Source: Acidobacteriaceae bacterium
GTDB taxonomy: Bacteria; Acidobacteriota; Terriglobia; Bryobacterales; Bryobacteraceae
Direction: 5' to 3'
DNA length: 37,744 bases
Assembly (NCBI GenBank): GCA_019240405.1
Contig: JAFAYL010000005.1
Span: forward strand, 1 to 37,744
Numbering within the stretch: the first letter of the stretch is position 1; each line of letters begins with the position of its first letter. The position numbers and the translations under genes were made by a program. The notes under the pieces were generated by a model. The model had not been told where the DNA came from. It saw nothing but the letters and a program-made list of their open reading frames with translations, and did not search any database. Positions 15,667 to 24,185 of the stretch are shown one piece after another.

Positions 15667-17379
15667 TTAGCTTCTCCTTTCGTGAGTTATGGATTGTGAG
15701 TCGTCGTTTTTAACTTGCAGAGCCGAGAGGCCCCCAAGTTCTTTCCCTCCGTTACGGAAAACGGGTGAAAATTCTGTCTGTAGCCGGGGAGAGGGAACCG
15801 CGTCGTGTTCCGTCTTCAACCCTTTGCAAAATACTATGGCCGATCCATCATCGAAGAGCACCTTCCAACCGGGTGCGGTTTTCAAGACAGTCGCAAGTGG
15901 AGCGTCGGGTTTAAGCAGCACCATGTCCACCCCAAACCGCTTCAATTCGGTTTGCCAGTCGTATCGCGCGTTAAGAATGTGTTCGCAGCGGAGGATGAAA
16001 TCACCTCCGTAGAAATCGCTTCGGCCATCGACAAACACACGGCGCGATGGATAGAGCCGGTAAATGAGATAGTCCCCCCATTGGTCGGAGGTGAAGATAT
16101 GCGCTGCCGGCCTTGCATTCAACACTGGAATGACTTGTACCGGAAAACGCTTCTCATCGAAGCTCGCGTTGAGACGGGGGTCCCGTTGAGCGAGCAAATA
16201 CGCCATCCACAACACGACTGCGAGCGAGGCTAAATGCCACCGCCCAATGCTTTCGATGGGCTGAAATTCGTGATAAGCTCCGGCGACGGCATCCCGGAAC
16301 TTTCTAAACCGCGCGGCGGCTCCGACCTGCGTTAGCGCGCTGTCCAGCATGCAGCACACCCAAGGCGCTGCTACAAAGACGAATATCGGTATGTTGCGCG
16401 CCGAAACCAACGCCATATGCGCGCAAACCAGAATCAGAATTACTGGAGCAAACTTGCGACGCCGCGCGCACCACGCCACTGATGCCGCTCCGAGAAGCAG
16501 CATGCATTCAAAGAACACCGCCATCCCGTAGTGAAAGTTGACGGATTGAAATTCCTGAATATCATCGAGCAGCTTCGAATCGCGCAAGTAGGACAGGATG
16601 TGCTGATGCAGGTGCCACGTGTACGGGTTAACGAAGCTGGCAAGGAAACATCCCGCGGCGCAGAGCAAATATGGCTGCGCTTTGGCGCGCGCCCGTGCAA
16701 GTGACCCATGCTCTTCATCTGCGAAGGCGCTAAAGGCCTCACCGGCAGCAGTAAGCAAAAGGAATAACGTTCCAAGAAAGAATGCCCCGTGTATATTTAC
16801 CCAGGCCACGGTTAGGAAAGGCAGACACCATAGCGCCTTCTTCTTTCCCTCGCCTGCAGACACGATGACATGCAGGAACACCAGCACAAACAGCCACGAG
16901 AACAGATGCGGGCGCGCGAGCCAATGAATGGTCGAGCCGAGCAGCGCTATGAGCGTAAAGAGCAGGGCGAGGACATCGTTTCCTGAAACCCGGCGGATCA
17001 AACGGTACAACAACGCCGAGATCACGCATAGCAACACGACATTGGCAAACGCTACACCGGCAATTCCCCATTGCTGATGAATCCAGGCGAATACGGCGTC
17101 CCACTCCCACTCCCATGCAAACCAAGATTGGCCAGGTTTCGTGAAGGAAAACAGATCAGTCATAGGCACAGCTTTGTGCTGCAGAATCCATTCGCCTGTC
17201 CTGATGTGCCATCCAGTGTCGCCATCCGCGAGGAGAACCTTGGCGCCAGGGAGTATGCAAACAATCAGAAACGCAGGTATCAGGAAAGCGAGGTCGGTCA
17301 GTGAAGGGAGCAGGCGTATATACCACCGATTGCTGTCGGTGTAAGTGCCGCCCCAACTCTGAACAGCCGTTAGCTCCAT
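15667..17379 (-). CDS. Multi-pass membrane protein, GT-C glycosyltransferase-like
   Basis: A 570-residue integral membrane protein with roughly ten hydrophobic helices in residues 25-430 and a soluble C-terminal part. Early features resemble GT-C-type glycosyltransferases: LLADGDTGWHIRTGEWIL (50-66) with Asp52/Asp54, and PMTDLFSFT (72-80) in the first outside loop. The soluble tail has FTSDQWGDYLIYRLYP and VFVDGRSDFYGGDF. I cannot assign it to a named family. It lies between the prepilin peptidase and the pilin gene and its 3' end carries the pilin's ribosome-binding site, so it is part of the pilus operon. Modification of the pilin or of a surface polymer is an inference. Confidence 0.75.
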   Translation of the reverse strand: MELTAVQSWGGTYTDSNRWYIRLLPSLTDLAFLIPAFLIVCILPGAKVLLADGDTGWHIRTGEWILQHKAVPMTDLFSFTKPGQSWFAWEWEWDAVFAWIHQQWGIAGVAFANVVLLCVISALLYRLIRRVSGNDVLALLFTLIALLGSTIHWLARPHLFSWLFVLVFLHVIVSAGEGKKKALWCLPFLTVAWVNIHGAFFLGTLFLLLTAAGEAFSAFADEEHGSLARARAKAQPYLLCAAGCFLASFVNPYTWHLHQHILSYLRDSKLLDDIQEFQSVNFHYGMAVFFECMLLLGAASVAWCARRRKFAPVILILVCAHMALVSARNIPIFVFVAAPWVCCMLDSALTQVGAAARFRKFRDAVAGAYHEFQPIESIGRWHLASLAVVLWMAYLLAQRDPRLNASFDEKRFPVQVIPVLNARPAAHIFTSDQWGDYLIYRLYPSRRVFVDGRSDFYGGDFILRCEHILNARYDWQTELKRFGVDMVLLKPDAPLATVLKTAPGWKVLFDDGSAIVFCKGLKTEHDAVPSPRLQTEFSPVFRNGGKELGGLSALQVKNDDSQSITHERRS

Positions 17380-17386
17380 TGTTCTT

Positions 17387-17423
17387 AAACCTGCGGTACT
17401 TTCTTCTAAACTCGTGGTACTTT
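17387..17423. promoter_or_regulatory. 21-bp-spaced tandem operator-like repeat
   Basis: Two 16-base copies, AAACCTGCGGTACTTT (17387-17402) and AAACTCGTGGTACTTT (17408-17423), match at 13 of 16 positions and are exactly 21 bases apart, that is two helical turns. They lie 8 to 44 bases upstream of the membrane-protein/flp start on the minus strand. Same-face tandem copies in a leader or promoter suggest a binding site for a regulator of pilin expression. No regulator gene is in the locus. Confidence 0.45.
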
Positions 17424-17477
17424 TTGCTTAAGCTCTCTCATCGGCGTTTCGAGGAGTTTCCATTAGCTGCCCGCCGG

Positions 17478-17491
17478 ACCGGTCGACCGGT
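17478..17491. promoter_or_regulatory. 14-bp perfect palindrome
   Basis: ACCGGTCGACCGGT is a perfect 14-base palindrome in the 157-base gap between the prepilin peptidase gene and the membrane-protein/flp unit. Palindromes of this size can be dimeric-regulator sites; here nothing further supports it. Confidence 0.3.
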
Positions 17492-17536
17492 TTCGCCACA
17501 CTTCCCGCGAGGGCTGCTTCAAGCTGCTCATTCCGT

Positions 17537-18106
17537 TTAACTTGGAAGACCTCGCGAAATGATCAGAAAAGCGAACGCGCCGAGCGCAATCAAGGTTCCA
17601 TGCGGCATCCCGAGCGACTGCGGGCTGCGGACATCCAGTTCCGTGTTGGTCTCACCGGGGATTCGCCACCGGCACAACTCGGTAATAATCATGCCGACGT
17701 TCGCGCACGTATGATGCAGCCGCCTCTTCATCGCAACGAAAACAAGCGAGACTACGCCGCCCAACAGCGCCGTTGCAACGAAAATGCACAGCCAGTTCCA
17801 AGGCCCGGCGATCGCGCCGACGGCCGCCATCAACTTCACATCTCCGGCTCCCATACCGCGAATCAGATATAGGGGCACGTACACGATCAGCGCGCAGCCA
17901 ATTCCGAGCGCCGCCAGCTTCAGCCCCGTAAGCGCATTCATCAACCGGAACACTCCGTCAACTTCCGCAAACACAGCCGTGTTGATTACGATGCCGAGCA
18001 GAACACCGCTCAGGTTCAGCCAGTTCGGAATGCGCCTAAAGCGAAGATCGTAGACACCGGCGATCACAACAATCGCTATCAAGAGTACTTTTAGAACGTT
18101 GGGCAT
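17537..18106 (-). CDS. tadV: Prepilin peptidase TadV/CpaA (A24 family)
   Basis: A 189-residue membrane protein with about five to six helices. The two catalytic aspartates of A24 peptidases are visible: Asp20 in VYDLRFRRIPN and Asp89 in GMGAGDVKLMAA (84-95). It lacks the methyltransferase domain of PilD, as is normal for Tad-type enzymes. It would cleave the Flp leader encoded downstream. AGGAGATCACTAGG precedes the ATG. The C-terminal section after residue 125 holds a conserved-looking GTLIALGAFAFLI helix. Its start is 21 bases after the DUF192 gene. Confidence 0.92.
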   Translation of the reverse strand: MPNVLKVLLIAIVVIAGVYDLRFRRIPNWLNLSGVLLGIVINTAVFAEVDGVFRLMNALTGLKLAALGIGCALIVYVPLYLIRGMGAGDVKLMAAVGAIAGPWNWLCIFVATALLGGVVSLVFVAMKRRLHHTCANVGMIITELCRWRIPGETNTELDVRSPQSLGMPHGTLIALGAFAFLIISRGLPS

Positions 18107-18127
18107 CCTAGTGATCTCCTCGACCGG

Positions 18128-18559
18128 TTATGCGCCTTCGTGAGAACCCGCACTCGCGTGAAAGCTAAGGCGATCGCCGACCTCGGTGGCAGAGCGGCAG
18201 ATCGCGCCGGATTCGAGCTCGAGGACCGAGGAGGCCGACAGACACACGGAGATGCGACGCGGCTCCATCTTCGGATGCACTTTTGTCACGCGCAGTGTAG
18301 AGTCCAGAAATATGGCATCGATCGGAATCTTCATGCCGAAAGTGTGAATAGCTTCGCAAGGCGCGATCCACAGGCCTGCGCCGCCAGCGAGGCACTCTTT
18401 CCCGCGTAGTCCCGTGCGCCTCGTCGAACTGGTGCCCGCAACCTGAACGCAACTCGCGAGACGAGATCCGCGATCGAGATTGAGAACCTCGTACTCCGGA
18501 CTAGGTTCAGGTTTCGGCTTATTCCTAGCGAATTTCTGAGCACACATTTTGTTCGACAC
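18128..18559 (-). CDS. DUF192 family protein
   Basis: A 143-residue protein with the DUF192 core: VQVAGTSSTRRTGLRG near 39-54, GLWIAPCEAIHTFGMKIPIDAIFLD near 63-87, RVTKV and VLELESG toward the end. DUF192 is a small beta-rich fold of unknown function, often exported or near secretion genes. Start choice is open between GTG at 18559 and ATG at 18547; neither has a convincing Shine-Dalgarno site. It lies 21 bases upstream of the prepilin peptidase gene, so it probably opens the Tad operon. Confidence 0.85.
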   Translation of the reverse strand: MSNKMCAQKFARNKPKPEPSPEYEVLNLDRGSRLASCVQVAGTSSTRRTGLRGKECLAGGAGLWIAPCEAIHTFGMKIPIDAIFLDSTLRVTKVHPKMEPRRISVCLSASSVLELESGAICRSATEVGDRLSFHASAGSHEGA

Positions 18560-18662
18560 GCCAACTGCTGCTACTCGCGGGCTTAATTAATCGTGTGCGG
18601 AAGAGGGGTAATGTCTCAGTTGGTGCGTGCAGGCACGCCCAGCGCAGTCGCGTTTTATCCCG

Positions 18663-20057
18663 TCACGAAGGCCGAGTCATTGCCTCTGGCTTGACCCATT
18701 TATCGAACTCTTCGGCGCTCAAGAACTCCAGCTTCATGGCAGCTTCGCGAAGAGTCGATCCATCGAGGTGCGCTCGATGCGCGATCTTCGCCGCTTTGTC
18801 ATAGCCGATCACGGGACTCAGTGCGGTCACGAGCATCAATGAATTTTGAACATCGCGCTCGATCTTCTCGCGGTTCACCTCGATTCCGCGCGCGCAGTGC
18901 TCGGTGAAGCTGCGGCATGCGTCAGCGAGTAGCCGCACAGAATGCAAGAAGTTGTGAATGATAACCGGCTTGAACACATTCAGCTCGAAGTTTCCCTGCG
19001 AGCCCGCGAATCCGATCGCAGCATCGTTTCCAAAGACCTGAACCGCGACCATGGTGATCGCCTCGCACTGCGTCGGGTTCACTTTGCCAGGCATGATGGA
19101 GGATCCCGGCTCATTTTCGGGAATCGTCAGCTCACCCAATCCGCAGCGCGGTCCTGAAGCGAGCCACCGTATGTCGTTCGCGATTTTGGTGAGCGATGCC
19201 GCGAGCGTTTTGAGCGCACCGCTCGCCGCCACCAGCTCATCATGCGCAGACAAGGCCGCAAACTTATTCGGATGCGATCGGAACGGAAGACCGGTTAACT
19301 CTGCGATCTTCTTCGCCGCGCGCTCACCGAAATCGGGAGGCGCATTCAAGCCGGTTCCTACGGCCGTGCCGCCGATTGCCAGGTCGTACAGCTCATGAAG
19401 CGCTGTCCGAAGACGCTCGAGATCGCGATCGAGGAGCGAGACCCAGCCCGACATTTCCTGACCGACGGTAAGCGGAGTGGCATCTTGCAAGTGAGTGCGG
19501 CCGATCTTGACGATGTCCGCGAACACACGCGCTTTTTCGTGAAGTGTTGTCCGCAAATCCGCGACGGCTGGGATGAGTTTGTGCGCCAACTGCTCGGCTG
19601 CTGCGATGTGCATGGCGGTGGGAAACGTGTCGTTCGATGATTGCGACATGTTCACGTCATCGTTCGGATGAATGGGCTTTTTGCTACCCAGTGCGGCGCC
19701 AGCTAATTGAATGGCGCGATTCGAGATCACTTCGTTCGCATTCATATTGGTCTGCGTTCCGCTTCCGGTTTGCCAGATCCGCAAGGGAAAGTGATCGTTG
19801 AGGCGGCCCGAGATGACTTCATCCGCCGCTTGCACGATCAGCTTGGTTTTCTCCTCGTCGAGCTTGCCCAGATCACGATTCACCAAAGCGGCGGCTTTCT
19901 TGAGCACTCCGAAAGCACGGATCAACTCCGGCGGCATCCGGTCTTCGCCGATATCGAAATGGATCAGCGAGCGCTGGGTTTGCGCGCCCCAGTACCTGTC
20001 AGCGGGGACCTCAATCGCGCCCATGCTGTCCGATTCCGTACGCCTGGAGTTGTCCAT
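18663..20057 (-). CDS. fumC: Fumarate hydratase class II
   Basis: Start placed at 20057 (464 residues, the normal length of FumC); the frame is open to 20117, but that extension does not resemble the family. Key motifs: [12 protein letters not shown] (99-110), [14 protein letters not shown] (130-143), [10 protein letters not shown] with catalytic His189, and the superfamily signature [15 protein letters not shown] (318-332). The enzyme interconverts fumarate and malate in the TCA cycle in the cytoplasm. It is an iron-free, oxidation-resistant class. It ends 103 bases upstream of the DUF192/Tad genes and is preceded by the toxin-antitoxin pairs; no metabolic partner is adjacent. Confidence 0.97.
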   Translation of the reverse strand: MDNSRRTESDSMGAIEVPADRYWGAQTQRSLIHFDIGEDRMPPELIRAFGVLKKAAALVNRDLGKLDEEKTKLIVQAADEVISGRLNDHFPLRIWQTGSGTQTNMNANEVISNRAIQLAGAALGSKKPIHPNDDVNMSQSSNDTFPTAMHIAAAEQLAHKLIPAVADLRTTLHEKARVFADIVKIGRTHLQDATPLTVGQEMSGWVSLLDRDLERLRTALHELYDLAIGGTAVGTGLNAPPDFGERAAKKIAELTGLPFRSHPNKFAALSAHDELVAASGALKTLAASLTKIANDIRWLASGPRCGLGELTIPENEPGSSIMPGKVNPTQCEAITMVAVQVFGNDAAIGFAGSQGNFELNVFKPVIIHNFLHSVRLLADACRSFTEHCARGIEVNREKIERDVQNSLMLVTALSPVIGYDKAAKIAHRAHLDGSTLREAAMKLEFLSAEEFDKWVKPEAMTRPS

Positions 20058-20293
20058 CACTTTTATTGTGGAATGGATGGCCCGCCCTGCTTTGTGATAC
20101 TGGCAGGCGCGTTGCAAGTGGCTCTCCCGAGCGCTGGAAGTGATTGCAGATAAAAGCCAAAAATAATCTGCATTTTGCTGTTAACAGGAGTAATCTTCTC
20201 TCCAGTCTCCAATATCCGCAGCTGAAAGGGGCCGTATGCGATATACGAAGCGCAAACGGCCAGTAGCTCGGATCCGACCATAAAAGGCGCATA
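20058..20293. other. Intergenic region upstream of fumC
   Basis: No convincing gene. Two inverted repeats are visible: GCAGAT/ATCTGC around 20145-20170 with an A-rich loop, and GGCCGT/ACGGCC (20230-20235 and 20256-20261), which could end the toxin-antitoxin transcript on the minus strand. The fumC promoter should lie here, but I cannot pick hexamers with confidence. Confidence 0.4.
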
Positions 20294-20635
20294 CTAGAGG
20301 TTCAGCAAAGCTTTCAGTTTCGCGCTCACAACGCTCTGAGCGGGCGGTTGGAACTCTCCAAGAGAGCGAGCGAGACTAGAGCAGTGAATCGTTGCGAGCT
20401 TATGCAAACGGAGCACAGATCGCACCTTGACATTTGTGGAGCGAAAGTCGACTGTTTGGGGATCGATCAGTAAATCGGACGTAAGAAGTTGCGCGGGAAC
20501 TACGGAGGAGATATACGCGACTAAGATTTCGGGGATGAGCCCAACAGGTTCGGTCAACAGCAGCACCGGACGCAACTTCATCCCCGCTACATCACCGAAA
20601 GGGAAGTGAGCGAGATAGATTTCACCTGGATGCAT
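20294..20635 (-). CDS. PemK/MazF-type toxin
   Basis: A 113-residue protein with the PemK/MazF pattern: GEIYLAHFPFGD at residues 4-15, KLRPVLLLTEP (20-30), VAYISSVVP (39-47), then FRSTNVKVRSVLRLHKLATI (64-83) and SLGEF. Members are usually mRNA endoribonucleases. The start overlaps the 3' end of the antitoxin gene by 14 bases, the usual coupled order (antitoxin first). Sequence is intact and length is normal for the family, so it may be active. The fold assignment is strong; enzymatic activity is by family. Confidence 0.88.
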   Translation of the reverse strand: MHPGEIYLAHFPFGDVAGMKLRPVLLLTEPVGLIPEILVAYISSVVPAQLLTSDLLIDPQTVDFRSTNVKVRSVLRLHKLATIHCSSLARSLGEFQPPAQSVVSAKLKALLNL

Positions 20636-20855
20636 TCAGGGGTTGCCCGTCTGCCAGGGTGTAGATATCCTCCTTAGGATCGCTTAGCTCGGCGGACCAT
20701 TCTTTGTCGATACCCTCCATCCAAGCCATGCCCGCAGCGTCTTCCTCTGGCATAAAAACAATGAGTTGAACAGGACCGGCGGGGATTGCGGCCGGGACGT
20801 CTGCATGGAGTTGGTGATTCTCGTCTATATCGCCTTTCAGTTGAATTGCTCTCAT
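20622..20855 (-). CDS. Antitoxin partner of the PemK/MazF-type toxin
   Basis: A 77-residue acidic protein with AGGATGAAGAT before the ATG. The first 35 residues (MRAIQLKGDIDENHQLHADV, then a Pro/Ala-rich turn and QLIVFMP) resemble the short beta-strand N-domains of small antitoxins that accompany MazF-like or PIN toxins. The second half is acidic and probably disordered until bound to toxin. It overlaps the toxin gene by 14 bases. Assignment rests on size, composition and the gene order. Confidence 0.78.
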   Translation of the reverse strand: MRAIQLKGDIDENHQLHADVPAAIPAGPVQLIVFMPEEDAAGMAWMEGIDKEWSAELSDPKEDIYTLADGQPLNASR

Positions 20856-20949
20856 ATCTTCATCCTTTTATTGTGGAACGGCGATCGCTCGCGTTCTGAC
20901 TCCGGGGCAACGGTTGCATGACAGCGGATTAGGTCTGAGGTGGCTCTGC

Positions 20950-21284
20950 TTACCTCCTCTGGAATCTTCCGCATTCGATGTTTGCGATTGTCCCCGGCTT
21001 GGCAGCGTCAACGGCTCTTGCAATCGCTTCCACATAGGTTGAATAACCGGCCAGCTCACGGCGGAGAGCGTAATTAGTGCTAACTTTCCGCGTAACGGCT
21101 TTTGTTCGTATTGGAGCGTTCGATCGCCCGTAACGAGAACGTCGAAGCCGGCCTCCTCTGCTGCGGCGAGAAGCTTGCCATTGTTCAGCCCCGCCCATCC
21201 CATAAAAACCGCGGTAAACGTTTCATGGTGACGAAGGAAGAAGCGCAAATCATGCGGTAGGTTTTCGTCGAGCAGAACTTTCAA
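20950..21284 (-). pseudogene. DUF5615 PIN-like protein, one-base frameshift
   Basis: The gene starts with TTG at 21284, overlapping the stop of the upstream DUF433 gene (TTGA). MKVLLDENLPHDLRFFL, GWAGLNNGKLLAAAEEAGFDVLVTGDR and LITLSAVSWPVIQP are typical DUF5615. After the codons for IQP near 21037 the frame is lost: the original frame runs on as an unrelated tail to a stop at 20868 (138 residues), while the neighbouring frame continues as YVEAIARAVDAAKPGTIANIE and stops at 20950, the end expected for this family. One missing base between CC and TATGTG explains it. So the gene is a fresh pseudogene, a sequencing error, or uses frameshifting. DUF5615 proteins are PIN-like and typically pair with DUF433. 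Confidence 0.85.
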
Positions 21285-21508
21285 GGTGTGAACTGGTGTT
21301 TGCGTGAGCGCGCGTACGCCTGGATGGCCCGGATCGTTTCAACCGAAAGCGTAGGGAAGCTGGCGTGCGTTTGCTCAGGCGTGCGGCCGTATTCTTGCTC
21401 TACGAGCACGGTCTCGGGCTCTATGCGCGTGCCTTTAATTACGGGGCGTCCGCCTACCTTTCCAGGAACACGCTCGACCTCGTCGCAATCATTCCAGAAA
21501 TCCATCAT
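21281..21508 (-). CDS. DUF433 antitoxin-like protein
   Basis: Start placed at 21508 (75 residues), preceded by AAGGGAGCC; the open frame extends to 21667 but the extra N-terminus overlaps the start of the divergent permease gene and looks unlike protein. The core is DUF433: VPGKVGGRPVIKGTRIEPETVL (residues 14-35), then EYGRTPEQTHASFPTLSVETIRAIQAYA, a winged-helix type DNA-binding fold. DUF433 proteins commonly act as antitoxins of DUF5615 PIN-like toxins, and that partner overlaps its stop codon. It probably represses its own promoter. Confidence 0.88.
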   Translation of the reverse strand: MMDFWNDCDEVERVPGKVGGRPVIKGTRIEPETVLVEQEYGRTPEQTHASFPTLSVETIRAIQAYARSRKHQFTP

Positions 21509-21640
21509 TGGCTCCCTTCCAATCTGCCATACTGAGCGGCTATCTTCAAACATCAACTCAGCTCTCGGCATTGGTGGTATCTCCGTCTTCGGGGAACTTG
21601 CCGGCGCTGGAATGCGTAAGGCGTGTATTGGGGAGATTTC

Positions 21641-24103
21641 ATGGCACCTTCGAACCAACTTAGACACGTCGTTCGGAGGCTCGGCAAAACGCCGCTGTTC
21701 ACCGCCATTACTTTGGTGACACTAGCGGTCGGGATTGGGGCCAATACCGCCATCTTCAGTGTCGTTCGCGGCGTGCTGCTCAAGCCTCTGCCCTACCCTG
21801 ATCCGGACAAGCTCGTCGGGGTATGGATGAACGCCCCGGGCTTGGGCTGGAAAGGAGTCAACGCATCGCCCGCGAGCTACTTTACGTTTCGCGAGGAGAA
21901 CCGGACGTTTCAGGACGTTGGACTTTGGGACCCTGACTCGGTCAGCGTCATCGGGCTCGGGGAGCCGGAACAGGTCGACGGGCTCAGAGTGACAGATGGG
22001 ACGTTTCCCATTCTTGGCGTGCGTCCAATTCTCGGCCGTACCTTTACACGGAAAGATGATTCGCCCGGCAGTCCTGAAACCGTGATGCTGTCTTACGGAT
22101 ATTGGCAGAAGCGTTTCGGCGGCAGTGCTTCGGCGATCGGGCGCAGAATCGTTGCGGATGGCAAGGCGCGCGAGATCATCGGCGTCCTGCCTCCGGATTT
22201 TCGATTCATGAACTTGAAACCGGCACTCGTTGCGCCATTTCGACTCAATCGCAACGAAGTCTTTATCGGGAATTTCAGCTATCAGGCCATCGCGAGACTG
22301 AAGCCCGGCGCGACCATTGCGCAGGCGAATGCCGATGTGGCTCGCATGATTCCTTTAATGGCTGAGAAGTTCAAGCCGGCGCCAGGCATGACTTTGGAGA
22401 TGTTCAAAAGCGCGCGGCTCGGACCGGAAGTGCATCCTATGATGCAAGACGTCGTCGGCAATGTCGGAAGCGTGTTGTGGGTGCTGATGGGCGTAGTTGG
22501 CGTTGTGCTGTTTATCGCTTGCGCTAATGTGGCGAATCTGTTGCTCGTGAGAGCTGAGGGGCGGCAGCAAGAATTCGCGATTCGAGCGGCGCTGGGCGCC
22601 GGATGGTCGCAAATCGCGCGTGAGCTGTTGTTGGAGAGTGTCGCGCTGGGGCTGGTAGGCGGCGCGCTCGGCATCGGTCTTGCTTATGCGGGCCTGCGAT
22701 TTCTGGTCGCTTTGGGTCCGGCGAACCTCCCGCGATTGGATGAACTTTCGATGGATGTCCCGGTGCTGTTGTTTACGCTCGCTGTTTCGGTTTTGGCCGG
22801 TGTGTTCTTCGGATCATTCGCCATCCTCAAATATGCGCGGCCATCGGGGACTGCGCTGCGCGAAGGTGGCCGAACGTTGAGCGAGGGGCGCGAGCGGCAT
22901 CGGGCGCGCGGCATGCTGGTTGTCGTGCAAGTTGCGCTCGCACTGGTTCTACTCATCAGCTCAGGGCTAATGATTCGGACGTTTCAAGCCATGAGGAGTG
23001 TTCAGCCAGGCTTCACGGCTCCCGACAAGATCCTCACCTTCCGCTTGTATATTCCTGAGACGCAGGTCCCTGATGCTGAGCGCGCAGCGCGAATGTACGG
23101 CGACACGCTCGAGCGAGTTGCGAGCGTTCCGGGCGTGATTTCTGCCGGAATAGCCAACTCAATCACAATGGACGGCCATAGCGATAACGATCCTATCTTT
23201 GCCGAGGACCGGCCGGATTCCTCGGGCCGGCTACCGCCTCTGCGGCGGTTCAAGTTTATCTCTCCTCAAATGTTCAAGACGATGGGGAATCCGTTGCTGG
23301 CTGGGCGCGACTTCACATGGACGGATATCTACGAGAAGCGGCCCGTGGTTCTGGTCTCAGAAAACTTCGCGCGGGAGTATTGGCACTCGCCCGCGGCGGC
23401 ATTGGGCAAGCGAATCCATGAACAGCCGAAAGGGCCGTGGCGGGAAATCATCGGAGTGGTGGGGGACGAGCGCGACGACGGCGTTGATCAAAAAGCGCCG
23501 AAGATTGTCTATTGGCCGATTCTCATCAAAGACTTTTGGACCCAGCCACTCATTTTGCAGCGCGGCGTGGCGGTTGCGGTTCGCAGCGCTCGCACCGGCT
23601 CGAGTGGTTTTCTCGATGAGATGCGGCGGGCGATATGGTCTGTCAACCCGAATGTGCCGCTCGCCGAAGTTCGAACTATGCAGCAGATCTACGATAAGTC
23701 GATGGCGCGGACCTCTTTCACGCTTGTCATGCTTGCGATCGCGGCAGGGATGGCTTTGCTGCTCGGCATTGTAGGAATTTACGGAGTGACTTCGTACTCG
23801 GTTTCGCAGCGCACGCGCGAGATTGGAATTCGCATGGCGCTCGGCGCACAGCATGGGAGCGTTCAGCGCATGTTCGTCCGGCATGGATTGCTGCTGACGT
23901 GTATTGGCGTGGTTTGCGGGCTCGGCGCAGCGGTGGCAGTTACGCGCCTGATGGCGGCTCTCTTGTTCGGGATCAGCCCGCTCGATCCGATGACGTATTG
24001 CGCCGTTCCGGTTGTGCTCGTTGCGGCTGCTCTCGTTGCGAGTTACGTTCCTTCACGGCGCGCGACGTTGATCGATCCTGTGGAGGCGCTGCGAGTGGAG
24101 TAA
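21641..24103 (+). CDS. ADOP/MacB-like ABC transporter permease, no adjacent ATPase
   Basis: ATG at 21641 has GGGGAG seven bases upstream (a GTG at 21623 is less likely). The 820-residue product has two MacB-type halves: an N-terminal helix with LVTLAVGIGANTAIFSVV followed by LLKPLPYPDPDKLV, a periplasmic domain, three FtsX helices (VGNVGSVLWVLMGVVGVVLF onward), then a second helix-periplasmic-FtsX unit ending in YVPSRRATLIDPVEALRVE. This is the layout of the acidobacterial duplicated orphan permeases (ADOP), abundant paralogues that lack a neighbouring ATPase gene. Substrate is unknown; a role in envelope peptide or lipoprotein handling is by analogy with MacB. It is divergent from the DUF433/DUF5615 pair. 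Confidence 0.93.
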   Translation: MAPSNQLRHVVRRLGKTPLFTAITLVTLAVGIGANTAIFSVVRGVLLKPLPYPDPDKLVGVWMNAPGLGWKGVNASPASYFTFREENRTFQDVGLWDPDSVSVIGLGEPEQVDGLRVTDGTFPILGVRPILGRTFTRKDDSPGSPETVMLSYGYWQKRFGGSASAIGRRIVADGKAREIIGVLPPDFRFMNLKPALVAPFRLNRNEVFIGNFSYQAIARLKPGATIAQANADVARMIPLMAEKFKPAPGMTLEMFKSARLGPEVHPMMQDVVGNVGSVLWVLMGVVGVVLFIACANVANLLLVRAEGRQQEFAIRAALGAGWSQIARELLLESVALGLVGGALGIGLAYAGLRFLVALGPANLPRLDELSMDVPVLLFTLAVSVLAGVFFGSFAILKYARPSGTALREGGRTLSEGRERHRARGMLVVVQVALALVLLISSGLMIRTFQAMRSVQPGFTAPDKILTFRLYIPETQVPDAERAARMYGDTLERVASVPGVISAGIANSITMDGHSDNDPIFAEDRPDSSGRLPPLRRFKFISPQMFKTMGNPLLAGRDFTWTDIYEKRPVVLVSENFAREYWHSPAAALGKRIHEQPKGPWREIIGVVGDERDDGVDQKAPKIVYWPILIKDFWTQPLILQRGVAVAVRSARTGSSGFLDEMRRAIWSVNPNVPLAEVRTMQQIYDKSMARTSFTLVMLAIAAGMALLLGIVGIYGVTSYSVSQRTREIGIRMALGAQHGSVQRMFVRHGLLLTCIGVVCGLGAAVAVTRLMAALLFGISPLDPMTYCAVPVVLVAAALVASYVPSRRATLIDPVEALRVE

Positions 24104-24133
24104 GCCGTGGCGGTCGGACATGTGAATACCAGA

Positions 24134-24174
24134 GTGGCTGAAGGCAGACGACAAACAGCGATCGTCTGCCCCAC
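24134..24174. repeat. Stable hairpin between convergent genes (REP-like)
   Basis: GGCAGACGA (24143-24151) and TCGTCTGCC (24162-24170) form a perfect nine-base stem with a ten-base loop; GTGG/CCAC outside adds pairing across a bulge. It sits between the convergent permease and exporter genes and may end transcription from both sides, although no long T-run follows. It is followed by CCACCTACG, comparable to the CCTACG after the hairpin at 36911-36931. Confidence 0.6.
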
Positions 24175-24185
24175 CTACGTTTGGA

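Noticed and set aside
20063-20281. 72-codon minus-strand frame upstream of fumC
   Set aside because: It lacks a ribosome-binding site, overlaps the likely fumC promoter region and has no recognisable family.
20868-20949. Extra C-terminal tail of the DUF5615 reading frame
   Set aside because: It arises after a frameshift, is unlike the family and would not be the ancestral end of the gene.
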